Source: Actinomycetes bacterium
GTDB lineage: Bacteria > Actinomycetota > Actinomycetes > Actinomycetales > Actinomycetaceae
Direction: 5' to 3'
DNA: 13,440 nt
Assembly: GCA_023387755.1 (NCBI GenBank)
Contig: JAEWHO010000070.1
Coordinates: forward strand, 1-13,440
A program made the position numbers and the translations under genes. Under the pieces are notes generated by a model. The model did not search any database. It was not told the DNA's origin and saw only the letters and a program-made list of their open reading frames with translations. Shown one piece after another: positions 1 through 7,021 of this stretch (the first letter of the stretch is position 1; every line of letters begins with the position of its first letter).

Positions 1-948
1 ACCGTATTCTTATCGACCTTGGTGATTACGCCGCTTGGACTCGGCAAAGGCGGCAATACCGCGTGGATTTTGATTCCCGTCATTAATCGAGCAATTCAGC
101 CCTCCGAATTTCTCAAAGTGGGCATGATCCTCTTCCTGGCCCACCTCCTGGTTACTCGCGCCGGCAGCTACCGCACCCGTCACGACTGGCTCCCAGTGAT
201 GGCCGTATGGTTTGGCACTTTGGCCGTCGTCATGTTGGGCCACGATTTGGGTACGACGACGGTTGTGGCGCTCATTGCCCTGGTCATGGTTCTTTACGGA
301 AAGTTGCCACACCCTCTGGTGAGGGTGGGCGTGCTGCTCCAGCTCGCCGGAGCTGCCTTTTTGGTGTTTCAGTCTGATTCTCGGCGGGAGCGCGTGCTGT
401 CGTTTATTACCGGATCCCAGCAATCGGCGGCCCTACATGAAACCTCGGCGTATCAGCCGCGCCACGGCTTCTGGGCCTTGGGCACGGGGGGCATCTTTGG
501 CGTTGGTCCGGGGGCGTCGCGAGAGAAGTGGGCCTATCTTCCAGAGGCTCACAACGACTATATCTTCGCGATTATTGGAGAGGAACTCGGCCTGGTCGGG
601 ACCAGTATGGTGGTGCTCCTTTTTGGCCTGCTCGCCTGGGCGATCTTCCGCCTAGCCACGACTCTGCAAGACTTCTATGCCCGACTTCTCTGTATTGGAG
701 TTGGGGTATGGGTGACCGGTCAAGCGTTGCTGAATATCTATGTAGTTTTAGGCCTCGCGCCCGTCATCGGGGTACCGCTCCCACTGATTTCTGCGGGGGG
801 ATCATCACTCATTGCCACTGCCTGCGCCATAGGTGTGGTGTTAGCCTGTGCTAGGCAAGAACCTGGTGCCCGCGTTGCGTTGGCCCAATCCACGTCTGCG
901 CTGCGACGCTCGAGCTCCGTGATCGCGGCCCGTTGGAGGAGGAAGTAA
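1..948 (+). CDS. ftsW: FtsW, septal peptidoglycan polymerase (SEDS family), 5' end missing
   Basis: SEDS-family multi-pass membrane protein that polymerises lipid II into septal glycan strands together with a class B penicillin-binding protein. The reading frame is open from base 1, so the start lies upstream; 315 residues are visible and roughly the first 80-150 are missing. Family marks in order: QPSEFLK near codons 32-38; a large extracytoplasmic loop with YQPRHGFWALGTGGIFGVG; then EAHNDYIFAIIGEELG, whose Asp at 556-558 aligns with the catalytic Asp of E. coli FtsW (D297); and PLPLISAGGSS near the C-terminus. SAGGSS instead of the proteobacterial SYGGSS is usual for actinobacteria. Several hydrophobic stretches fit transmembrane helices. 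The TAA at 946-948 overlaps the murG ATG by one base (TAATG), indicating translational coupling. FtsW rather than RodA is inferred from the murG-murC-ftsQ-ftsZ context. Confidence 0.95.
   Translation, partial: TVFLSTLVITPLGLGKGGNTAWILIPVINRAIQPSEFLKVGMILFLAHLLVTRAGSYRTRHDWLPVMAVWFGTLAVVMLGHDLGTTTVVALIALVMVLYGKLPHPLVRVGVLLQLAGAAFLVFQSDSRRERVLSFITGSQQSAALHETSAYQPRHGFWALGTGGIFGVGPGASREKWAYLPEAHNDYIFAIIGEELGLVGTSMVVLLFGLLAWAIFRLATTLQDFYARLLCIGVGVWVTGQALLNIYVVLGLAPVIGVPLPLISAGGSSLIATACAIGVVLACARQEPGARVALAQSTSALRRSSSVIAARWRRK
935..942 (+). promoter_or_regulatory. Shine-Dalgarno sequence that fixes the murG start
   Basis: GGAGGAGG ends 5 bases before the ATG at 948, an ideal distance. The alternative TTG at 933 in the same frame would start before this ribosome binding site and add five residues ahead of the conserved MQSVVLAGGGSAGH, so 948 is preferred. 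Confidence 0.85.
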
Positions 949-2063
949 TGCAGTCTGTTGTCCTTGCTGGCGGGGGCAGTGCTGGCCACGTAAACCCGCT
1001 GCTGGCTACGGCAGCGGAGATTACTCGTCGTAACCCGGCTGCCCGTCTGACAATTCTGGGCGTTGAATCAGGCCTAGAAGCCTCCCTCGTACCGGCAGCC
1101 GGTCTGGAACTTACCACGATTCCCAAGGTCCCCTTGCCGAGACGTCCCTCTCGGCAGATGCTCACCTTCCCTCGCTCTTTCCAGCGGGCCGTGGGCCAGG
1201 TGCGTGACATTATCCGGCAGGTGGACGCCGATATCGTCCTGGGATTTGGTGGGTATGTTGCGACGCCGGCCTATATCGCCGCCCGCCGAGAAGGGGTTGC
1301 CTACGGGATCCACGAACAAAATGCCCGCCCCGGCTATGCTAACCGCTACGGCGCGCGGCATGCTGCTTTGGTGGCGCTGACCTTCCGATCCTCCCGCCTG
1401 GCAGCCCAGCGCGGTATCACTGAGGTGACGGGCCTACCCCTGCGCGGGCCAATTTTGGATTTAGCTCAACGACGCCGTTCCCACGACGGGCAGTGGGCCC
1501 GGGAAACTGGGGCAAAAGCGCTCGGACTTGATCCGCAGATGCGTACTATTGTCGTTACCGGGGGTTCCCTGGGAGCACAATCGATTAATGATGCCGCCAG
1601 CGTGTGCAGCAAGTTCTTCCAGATTCACGGCATGCAGGTTTTACACTTAACCGGCCGTGGGAAGGCTGATGCCGTGTGTACTCGGGTGAAGACCAACCCG
1701 CACTATCACGTCCTGGAATATCTCGATTCAATGGACCAGGCCTATGCAGTGGCCGATCTTGTCATATGCCGCTCTGGGGCTGGGACGGTAGCGGAACTGA
1801 CCGCCCTGGGGCTGCCCGCAATCTACATTCCGCTCCCCATTGGAAATGGCGAGCAAAAGGAGAACGCGGACGATGTACTCAGCGCCGGGGGCGGGGTCCT
1901 CTTAGCGGATAAAGACCTGAATGCGGCGAGCTTACAGCGGGCTATCACCCAGCTCACAGCCGACGACGATACCCTGCGTAGGGCAGGGCAGGCCGCGGCC
2001 TCAGTTGGCTGTATAGATGGTGCCCGCCGACTCGTGGACGAATTGGAGAAGATTTCTCGATGA
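948..2063 (+). CDS. murG: MurG, UDP-GlcNAc:undecaprenyl-PP-MurNAc-pentapeptide GlcNAc transferase
   Basis: Glycosyltransferase family 28 (GT-B fold) enzyme on the inner face of the membrane that adds GlcNAc to lipid I to make lipid II. The protein has 371 residues, normal for the family. The N-terminal glycine-rich loop VLAGGGSAGHVNPLLA (residues 5-20) and GFGGYVATPAYIAA (99-112) form the acceptor/membrane half. The C-terminal half carries TGGSLGA (204-210), RSGAGTVAE (275-283), whose Glu binds the UDP-GlcNAc ribose, and GEQKENA (301-307). The start at 948 is set by a strong GGAGGAGG and overlaps the ftsW stop. The stop TGA at 2061-2063 overlaps the murC ATG (ATGA), so translation is probably coupled on both sides. 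Nothing is unusual in length or motifs. Confidence 0.97.
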   Translation: MQSVVLAGGGSAGHVNPLLATAAEITRRNPAARLTILGVESGLEASLVPAAGLELTTIPKVPLPRRPSRQMLTFPRSFQRAVGQVRDIIRQVDADIVLGFGGYVATPAYIAARREGVAYGIHEQNARPGYANRYGARHAALVALTFRSSRLAAQRGITEVTGLPLRGPILDLAQRRRSHDGQWARETGAKALGLDPQMRTIVVTGGSLGAQSINDAASVCSKFFQIHGMQVLHLTGRGKADAVCTRVKTNPHYHVLEYLDSMDQAYAVADLVICRSGAGTVAELTALGLPAIYIPLPIGNGEQKENADDVLSAGGGVLLADKDLNAASLQRAITQLTADDDTLRRAGQAAASVGCIDGARRLVDELEKISR

Positions 2064-3391
2064 CCACCTATCACTTTATTGGCATCGGTGGTGCCGGGAT
2101 GAGCGTTATTGCTGAACTCTTGGCGGCACAAGGCCACCGGGTACAGGGATCTGACTCGCGCGACGGCACTGCAGTCAGGCGGCTCCGCGCCGCCGGGATA
2201 GACGTGTTTGTCGGCCACAATGCCGCCAGCGTGCCCGCTGATGCCGTTGTTGTTCGCTCCACCGCCATTAAGTCGGACAATGTAGAGCTGGCGGTTGCTC
2301 AAGAACGCGGTCAGGAAATTATCCACCGCTCTCAGGCGCTGGTCATCGCTTCGCAGGGGATGGATTTCGTCGCCGTCGCGGGGGCTCACGGAAAAACTAC
2401 GACCTCCGGAATGTTAGCGGCCGCACTGGTGGAGGCCGGCTCAGACCCTTCTTACGCCATCGGCGGCACAGTCTTGGGGCTTGGCTCAGGTTCTCGGCTC
2501 GGGGCGGGATCGATTTTCGTGGCCGAAGCTGACGAGTCCGACGGCTCCTTTCTCAATTACACGCCCCGCGTGGCAATCGTGACGAATGTGGAGCCCGACC
2601 ACCTCGACTATTACGGCAGCCAGGAGGCATTCGAGGATGCTTTCACCCAGTTCGCGCAGCGTATCGACGACGGCGGTTTGCTCATCTGCTGCGCTGACGA
2701 CGCCGGTGCCGCAGCCTTGGCAGAGCGAGCGCGAGCCGCTGGGGTTCGTACGATAACGTATGGGCGCAGTTCCCAAGCAGATGCTCGGGTCGAGGGGGAA
2801 GTCGTCGAGCTGGAAGGCCGGCGCGAACGGCTCAGCCTGCAGGTAGCCGGCGACCATAATCGTCTCAATGCCGCAGCCGCGTACGTGGCCGGGATTGAGC
2901 TCGGCGTACCCTCGGCCATGATGGCTCGTAGTCTTGGTGCTTTCCGGGGGACCGGACGCCGCTTCGAGCCACGCGGCTACGTTGACGGAGTACGGGTCAT
3001 TGACGATTACGCCCACCATCCGACCGAGGTAGCCGCCACCATTGCCACCGCCCGGACGCAGGTGGGGCGCGGGCGTGTTCTGGTACTGTTCCAGCCGCAC
3101 CTGTTCAGCCGCACCCAGAAATTTGCCGCCCGGTTTGCGGAGGCTCTCGACGGCGCGGATGAGGTTATTGTCTGCGATATTTTCCCGGCCCGCGAACAGC
3201 CGATACCCGGTGTGACAGCGGCTCTGATTACGGAACATATGCGGCACGGCCAGTATGTGGGCGATCGTGACGCTGCGGCCCGGGCACTAGCGCGGCGAGC
3301 CCGGCCTGGCGATATGATCCTCACCATGGGGGCCGGGGATATTACCGCTGCCGGGGAGCTTATTCTTGCGCAACTGGAAGCTGAACAGTGA
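2060..3391 (+). CDS. murC: MurC, UDP-N-acetylmuramate--L-alanine ligase
   Basis: Cytoplasmic ATP-dependent ligase that adds the first residue, L-Ala, of the stem peptide to UDP-MurNAc. At 443 residues it is slightly shorter than the E. coli enzyme but complete. Domain order: N-terminal Rossmann-like UDP-binding part with HFIGIGGAGMSVIAELL (5-21); the central Mur-ligase ATPase domain with the P-loop GAHGKTT (108-114), ADESDGS (157-163) and NVEPDHLD (176-183), which holds Mg2+ and carbamylated-Lys-region residues; and the C-terminal domain with YAHHPTEVAATI and FQPHLFSRT. The His-containing YAHHPTE motif separates MurC from MurD, MurE and MurF. The ATG overlaps the murG stop by four bases, and the stop overlaps the ftsQ GTG (GTGA), so this is the middle gene of a coupled murG-murC-ftsQ unit. 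Confidence 0.97.
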   Translation: MTTYHFIGIGGAGMSVIAELLAAQGHRVQGSDSRDGTAVRRLRAAGIDVFVGHNAASVPADAVVVRSTAIKSDNVELAVAQERGQEIIHRSQALVIASQGMDFVAVAGAHGKTTTSGMLAAALVEAGSDPSYAIGGTVLGLGSGSRLGAGSIFVAEADESDGSFLNYTPRVAIVTNVEPDHLDYYGSQEAFEDAFTQFAQRIDDGGLLICCADDAGAAALAERARAAGVRTITYGRSSQADARVEGEVVELEGRRERLSLQVAGDHNRLNAAAAYVAGIELGVPSAMMARSLGAFRGTGRRFEPRGYVDGVRVIDDYAHHPTEVAATIATARTQVGRGRVLVLFQPHLFSRTQKFAARFAEALDGADEVIVCDIFPAREQPIPGVTAALITEHMRHGQYVGDRDAAARALARRARPGDMILTMGAGDITAAGELILAQLEAEQ

Positions 3392-4248
3392 AGCAGCCCC
3401 CGCGCCCTCGCCCGCGCCCAGGGCGCCCTGGGCTTGGCACGGATGGTGAGGAGTTGCTCGCCAGCGTCGTCGGCCCCGAATCTGCCGACCACCCGTGTCC
3501 TGCTGACACCAGCGAGCCTGAACGCGTCACTCTGCTGGACCGGGTGCGGGCTGACCGCGCGGCCGCCCGCCGCCACCATCGCCGTCAGCAGATGCTGATC
3601 GCTGCCGGGGTGGCGGCACTGTGCGCCCTACTCGGATGGGTGGTTTTCTTCTCACCACTGTTCGCACTGCGTACGGTGAAAGTTGAGGAGAGTACCGGAC
3701 AGATATCGCCCCCGGTCATCCAAGCGGTGGTCCAGCCCTACCTAGGGACGCCACTACCGCGTTTGAGCACCAGCGACATCGAAACCGCTGTGGAATCGCT
3801 TTCCGTAGTCAAAGACGCGCGCGTGCAGCGCTCCTGGCCCCGTGAAGTGATCGTCACGGTCATCCCCCGCGAACCGGTGGCGGCAATCGACACCGGACAG
3901 GGCACCTTCGATCTTTACGATGACACTGGCACCCTCATCTCTTCCACCTCTGATAAGCCTGCGGAATTGCCACTCCTCAGCGGTGCCGGCGGGCAACAGG
4001 TACAGCCGGAGCTCATCCCCGAGGTACTCAGCACGCTGGCGTGTCTAGATGCCCCTGTGCGTAGTCAGTTGACGCGAGCCTCAATCGATGCTGAGGGGCT
4101 TATGACCTTCACCCTTGATTCCGGTGCCCTTATCGTCTGGGGCCCCAATACGGATAATGAGCTCAAGTCGCGCGTTTTGACTGTTCTCCTTGGGCAAACC
4201 GCGAAAATCTACGATGTATCCTCCCCTCGTACCCCGGTGACGCGTTAG
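3388..4248 (+). CDS. ftsQ: FtsQ/DivIB, bitopic divisome scaffold protein
   Basis: Single-pass membrane protein that links cytoplasmic divisome parts to FtsW/FtsI through an extracytoplasmic POTRA domain. It has 286 residues. Residues 1-68 form a cytoplasmic tail that starts with a Pro/Arg-rich segment (PPRPRPRPGRPG) and ends in a positive stretch, RRHHRRQQ (61-68). A transmembrane helix follows at about 69-92. The POTRA domain, with VKVEESTGQISPPVIQAVV and VVKDARVQRSWPREVIVTVIPREPVAAI, covers about 94-165, and the beta domain extends to the C-terminus. WPREVIVTVIPREP is the most diagnostic segment. The start is GTG within GTGA, overlapping the murC stop; there is no good separate ribosome binding site, so it is probably read by coupling. 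The gene is followed by a 223-base gap, so it may end the upstream operon. Confidence 0.93.
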   Translation: MKQPPRPRPRPGRPGLGTDGEELLASVVGPESADHPCPADTSEPERVTLLDRVRADRAAARRHHRRQQMLIAAGVAALCALLGWVVFFSPLFALRTVKVEESTGQISPPVIQAVVQPYLGTPLPRLSTSDIETAVESLSVVKDARVQRSWPREVIVTVIPREPVAAIDTGQGTFDLYDDTGTLISSTSDKPAELPLLSGAGGQQVQPELIPEVLSTLACLDAPVRSQLTRASIDAEGLMTFTLDSGALIVWGPNTDNELKSRVLTVLLGQTAKIYDVSSPRTPVTR

Positions 4249-4362
4249 GCGGCGGCTGGGTAATCCCGCAGTTCCCCAACCCCTCACCTCGCCCGATGCT
4301 ACTTTCCCGCCGGTCGGCCCCGCGCCTCACGATGGTGATTTCGCCCTTACGCGTGTCGGTTC

Positions 4363-4391
4363 TTGTGGGGCCCCTGCAGGATGCGTAGCGT
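4363..4391 (+). promoter_or_regulatory. Candidate ftsZ promoter
   Basis: A -35-like TTGTGG (4363-4368) and a -10-like TAGCGT (4386-4391, matching the actinobacterial TANNNT consensus) are separated by 17 bases. It would give a leader of roughly 75 bases before the ftsZ GTG. The hexamers match only partly, so this is a plausible site rather than a firm call. Confidence 0.35.
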
Positions 4392-4419
4392 GCTTGCGCC
4401 TAGGAACGACGAAAGTCTC

Positions 4420-4442
4420 ACCTTCTAGTTGAACTTTAAGGT
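4420..4442 (+). repeat. Near-perfect inverted repeat upstream of ftsZ
   Basis: Left half ACCTTCTAGTT (4420-4430), a single central G (4431), and right half AACTTTAAGGT (4432-4442). The right half's reverse complement matches the left half at 9 of 11 positions. It is clearly AT-richer than its surroundings and ends 29 bases before the ftsZ start codon. The one-base centre prevents a full RNA hairpin, so two-fold symmetric DNA bound by a dimeric regulator is more likely. The layout resembles operators of MerR-type regulators, but no regulator can be named from the sequence. Confidence 0.6.
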
Positions 4443-4471
4443 TAGGCGCAGGAACAGGAAGGGATCCGACG

Positions 4472-5737
4472 GTGTCATCACCACAGAATTACTTGGCCGT
4501 CATTAAGGTGGTCGGGATCGGCGGCGGCGGCGCTAACGCCGTTAACCGCATGATTGAAGAAGGGCTCGACGGCGTCGAGTTCGTCGCTATTAACACCGAC
4601 GCGCAGGCGCTGGTGCTCTCCAACGCCCACTCCAAGATCGATATCGGACGTGAACTTACACGTGGTCTTGGCGCGGGGGCAGACCCTGAGGTTGGCCGCC
4701 GGGCAGCGGAAGATTCGATCGAGGAAATCCATGAAGCACTCCAGGGTGCGGATATGGTCTTTGTTACCGCTGGGGAAGGCGGTGGCACCGGAACCGGTGG
4801 CGCACCTATCGTTGCAAAGGTCGCCCGTGAACTTGGCGCGCTCACCGTGGGCGTGGTCACCCGCCCATTCGCCTTTGAATCGCGCCAGCGATCTGTGCAG
4901 GCGGAGGCCGGTATTGAGGCGCTGCGGAAAGAGGTCGATACCCTCATCGTCATTCCTAATGACCGGTTGTTGCAGATTTCTGACCGCAACGTCTCGGTGC
5001 TGGATGCCTTCAAGACGGCTGACCAGGTGCTGCATTCCGGCGTCCAGGGGATTACCGACCTCATCACCACACCCGGCCTGATCAACCTGGACTTCGCCGA
5101 CGTGAAATCCGTGATGAAGGATGCTGGTTCGGCTCTCATGGGTATCGGTGCCGCCTCTGGTGAAGACCGGGCCGTTCAGGCCGCCGAACTGGCTATTTCC
5201 TCCCCGTTGCTGGAAGCGTCCATTGACGGTGCGCATGGTGTCCTGCTATCTATTCAGGGCGGCAGCGACCTAGGTCTATTCGAGATCCACGAGGCCGCTC
5301 GCCTGGTGCAGGAAAATGCGCATCCCGAGGCGAATATCATCTTCGGTACGGTTATCGATGACACCCTCGGCGATGAAGTGCGAGTAACGGTTATCGCTGC
5401 GGGTTTCGACAATAACGAGAAGATTTCCCAGTGTGAGAGCACCCCAGCCGCAGCGCCTGCGGATAAGCCCCGTATAGCAGCCCCGGCATCGCCGGTATCG
5501 AGCTCGGCAGCTAAGCGGGAACAACGCACCCCCGGGCAGGTGGCCGAACCGAGCCACACCCCGGCCCACTCAGTTCCGCGCACCGCCCCAGCCGTCCCTG
5601 GTTATGAGCCCGCCCCAGCGCAGGTGGACGAACCAGCACCGGAGCCGGAGAAGAACGCTCTGGATGTGCCACCCGTCTTCCCCGACGGCGGTAATCGCGA
5701 CGACGACGAACTCGACATCCCTGACTTCCTGAAGTAG
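4472..5737 (+). CDS. ftsZ: FtsZ, tubulin-like GTPase of the division ring
   Basis: GTP-binding cytoskeletal protein that polymerises into the Z ring at midcell. It has 421 residues. The N-terminal GTPase domain carries VVGIGGGGANAVNRM (13-27), NTDAQAL (41-47) and the tubulin signature GGGTGTGG (103-110). The T7 loop NLDFADV (205-211) supplies the Asp that completes GTP hydrolysis in the next subunit. The C-terminal domain ends near residue 320. A Pro/Ala-rich, probably disordered linker of about 85-90 residues leads to the conserved C-terminal peptide DDDELDIPDFLK (410-421), the docking site for SepF, which is encoded downstream. The start is GTG at 4472, preceded by AGGAAGGGA (4456-4464) with good spacing. 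The gene has its own upstream regulatory gap and is followed three bases later by pgeF and a strong stem-loop. Confidence 0.98.
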   Translation: MSSPQNYLAVIKVVGIGGGGANAVNRMIEEGLDGVEFVAINTDAQALVLSNAHSKIDIGRELTRGLGAGADPEVGRRAAEDSIEEIHEALQGADMVFVTAGEGGGTGTGGAPIVAKVARELGALTVGVVTRPFAFESRQRSVQAEAGIEALRKEVDTLIVIPNDRLLQISDRNVSVLDAFKTADQVLHSGVQGITDLITTPGLINLDFADVKSVMKDAGSALMGIGAASGEDRAVQAAELAISSPLLEASIDGAHGVLLSIQGGSDLGLFEIHEAARLVQENAHPEANIIFGTVIDDTLGDEVRVTVIAAGFDNNEKISQCESTPAAAPADKPRIAAPASPVSSSAAKREQRTPGQVAEPSHTPAHSVPRTAPAVPGYEPAPAQVDEPAPEPEKNALDVPPVFPDGGNRDDDELDIPDFLK

Positions 5738-5740
5738 CCC

Positions 5741-6460
5741 GTGTATCGCCTTCCTGTGGGGCCGGGGGCGTGGGCGGTGACGACCACCGTCCACACCCCC
5801 GGCCCTCATCCATCAGCGCGTCCCTTTACCCTCAGCTATACGGCGACAGCACCGGCGGACCAAGTGCGCGCACACCGGCTGCTTGCGGAGGAACTCACCG
5901 ATCACCGTTGGCACTGGGCCCAACAGGTTCATGGCGCCGCAGTCGTTACTGCCACCTCTAACTGCCCCGCACCTTGTCCGGGCCATGGGCCTGGTGATGC
6001 AGTCGTGGCTACCCTGCCCGCGCATGCTCCGGCTGTCCTCACGGCCGACTGCGTGCCGGTGGCACTAGCAAGTTGTAGCGGCAGCGTCCGAGTGGCCATT
6101 CATGCCGGTCGGCCTGGCTTGCTTGTGGGGACGATTGGGGCGGCTATTGCGGCCGCGCGCGCTCTCACTGACGAACCTCTGTACGCCCGAATAGGCCCTC
6201 ATATCTGCGCACAGTGTTATGAGGTGGATTGTGCCCTGGCTGAAGAGGTGTACCTTTCGCATCCAGAAGCCCAAGCGACTACTAGCTGGGGGACGCCAGC
6301 ACTCGATCTCACCGCGATGGCGTTAACCCAACTTCGCGCTGGCGGCGTCGTCGTCGAATCGGAGGCCGCACCGTGTACCCGGGAGGATCTCCGCTTCCCC
6401 TCCCACCGCAGATTACCCAATGGAGAACGACTGGCTACCGCCGTCCTCCTGCGAACCTAA
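5741..6460 (+). CDS. pgeF: PgeF/YfiH family (multicopper-oxidase-like laccase domain, LACC1 type)
   Basis: Zinc-dependent enzyme of the DUF152/YfiH family. Relatives act as purine nucleoside phosphorylase/adenosine deaminase (LACC1) and as peptidoglycan editing factor, reported to prevent L-Ser misincorporation into the stem peptide; its place next to ftsZ in Gram-positives is well known. The ORF has 239 residues. Visible family motifs are WAQQVHG with His64, GDAVVA (85-90), TADCVPV with Cys104, IHAGRPGLLVG with His121 (His, Cys and His being the metal ligands), IGPHICAQCYEV, and the C-terminal SHRRLPNGERLATAVLL. The usual N-terminal TTRxGGxS motif is degenerate (TTTVHTPGPHPSARPF). The start is uncertain: GTG 5741 has no clear ribosome binding site, GTG 5756 and GTG 5777 are in frame, and a strong stem-loop (5758-5806) covers this part. 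The gene follows ftsZ after three bases. Confidence 0.9.
   Translation: MYRLPVGPGAWAVTTTVHTPGPHPSARPFTLSYTATAPADQVRAHRLLAEELTDHRWHWAQQVHGAAVVTATSNCPAPCPGHGPGDAVVATLPAHAPAVLTADCVPVALASCSGSVRVAIHAGRPGLLVGTIGAAIAAARALTDEPLYARIGPHICAQCYEVDCALAEEVYLSHPEAQATTSWGTPALDLTAMALTQLRAGGVVVESEAAPCTREDLRFPSHRRLPNGERLATAVLLRT
5758..5806 (+). terminator. Very strong stem-loop at the ftsZ/pgeF junction (T-less terminator or attenuator)
   Basis: Bases 5758-5779 pair with 5785-5806 around the loop ACGAC (5780-5784). Of 22 pairs, 19 are Watson-Crick, two are G-U wobbles (5758/5806 and 5774/5790) and one is a mismatch (C5769/A5795). The core includes GGGCCGGGGG against CCCCCGGCCC. It begins 21 bases after the ftsZ stop and lies inside the first codons of pgeF as called. 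No T-run follows. It could reduce read-through after ftsZ, block pgeF translation, or protect the ftsZ mRNA 3' end; the structure is seen, the function is inferred. Confidence 0.65.
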
Positions 6461-6548
6461 AGACACGCCGAGAGCCCTCCCCGGCACTACCGGCGGAGGA
6501 ACGTAGCGTGGATACACAGGGAATCCGTACCGATCTAAGGAGCACACT
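6461..6548 (+). other. pgeF-sepF spacer where ylmE often lies, with two ribosome binding sites
   Basis: These 88 bases lack the pyridoxal-phosphate protein gene ylmE (yggS) often found between pgeF and sepF in Gram-positives. AAGGAG (6537-6542), 6 bases before the ATG at 6549, serves sepF. A second strong site, GGCGGAGGAA (6491-6500), sits before a GTG at 6508. The 55-codon frame that follows runs out of phase through sepF to 6675 and does not look like a known protein. Confidence 0.5.
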
Positions 6549-7001
6549 ATGGCGGGAGTTCTGCGTAAAACGATGGATCTATTCCTGCTGTCAGAGCCAG
6601 AGGAACAACAGGACGTTTACGAAGACTTTGAGGAGTTCGAACCCGAGGTGGAAACCGAACGAACTGCCGACGTGACCCCGATTAGTAGCGCTGCCTCCGC
6701 ACAGGGCCGCTTCGATGTAGTCGAGGGGCCGGAACTCTCCCGGATCGTAACTTTCCATCCGACCGCGTATAACGAAGCGAAGACGATTGGAACCGCATTC
6801 CGCGAGTCGATTCCGGTTATTCTCAACCTGACTGCCATGAGTGATGCCGACGGTAAGCGGATGCTGGATTTCTGTGCTGGTCTCACCTACGGACTAGACG
6901 GCACGATTGAGCGAGTGACGAATCGTGTGTTCCTGCTCTCGCCGGCAACCGTTGAGGTGCTGCGAGACAGTGAGACGTCCGATCTGGCCGATCGAATCTG
7001 A
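6549..7001 (+). CDS. sepF: SepF, FtsZ membrane anchor
   Basis: Small cytoplasmic protein that binds the FtsZ C-terminal peptide and anchors the Z ring to the membrane; in actinobacteria, which lack FtsA and ZipA, it is the main tether. It has 150 residues. The first 15 (MAGVLRKTMDLFLLS) fit an amphipathic membrane-binding helix. Residues 17-50 are acidic and probably disordered. The SepF/DUF552 domain spans about 64-140, with RIVTFHPTAYNEAKTIG (65-81), PVILNLTAMSDADGKRMLDF (89-108), the central GL-rich turn, and RVFLLSPATVEV (126-137). The ATG at 6549 has the ribosome binding site AAGGAG at a suitable distance. Its partner peptide, DIPDFLK, is encoded upstream in ftsZ. Confidence 0.96.
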   Translation: MAGVLRKTMDLFLLSEPEEQQDVYEDFEEFEPEVETERTADVTPISSAASAQGRFDVVEGPELSRIVTFHPTAYNEAKTIGTAFRESIPVILNLTAMSDADGKRMLDFCAGLTYGLDGTIERVTNRVFLLSPATVEVLRDSETSDLADRI

Positions 7002-7021
7002 TAATTCCGCCACATTTACAT

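Larger units (their letters stand above)
4249..4471 (+). other. ftsQ-ftsZ intergenic regulatory region
   Basis: This is the longest non-coding stretch in the window (223 bases). It contains no convincing small ORF, RNA gene or intrinsic terminator. What can be seen is one candidate sigma-A type promoter (4363-4391), the short palindrome GGGGCCCC (4367-4374) inside it, the AT-richer inverted repeat at 4420-4442, and the ftsZ ribosome binding site. In many actinobacteria ftsZ is expressed from its own promoters in this gap as well as by read-through from ftsQ; that is known for relatives and inferred here. Confidence 0.7.

Noticed and set aside
2486..3247. Long minus-strand open frame (253 codons) opposite murC, and a similar one at 4478-5236 opposite ftsZ
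   Set aside because: Both lie fully inside strongly conserved plus-strand genes, match no family I recognise, and are expected from codon bias in GC-rich DNA.
7000..7005. GATAAT at the end of sepF as a -10 element for yggT
   Set aside because: Five of six bases match TATAAT but no -35 lies upstream and it overlaps the sepF stop region; chance is likely.
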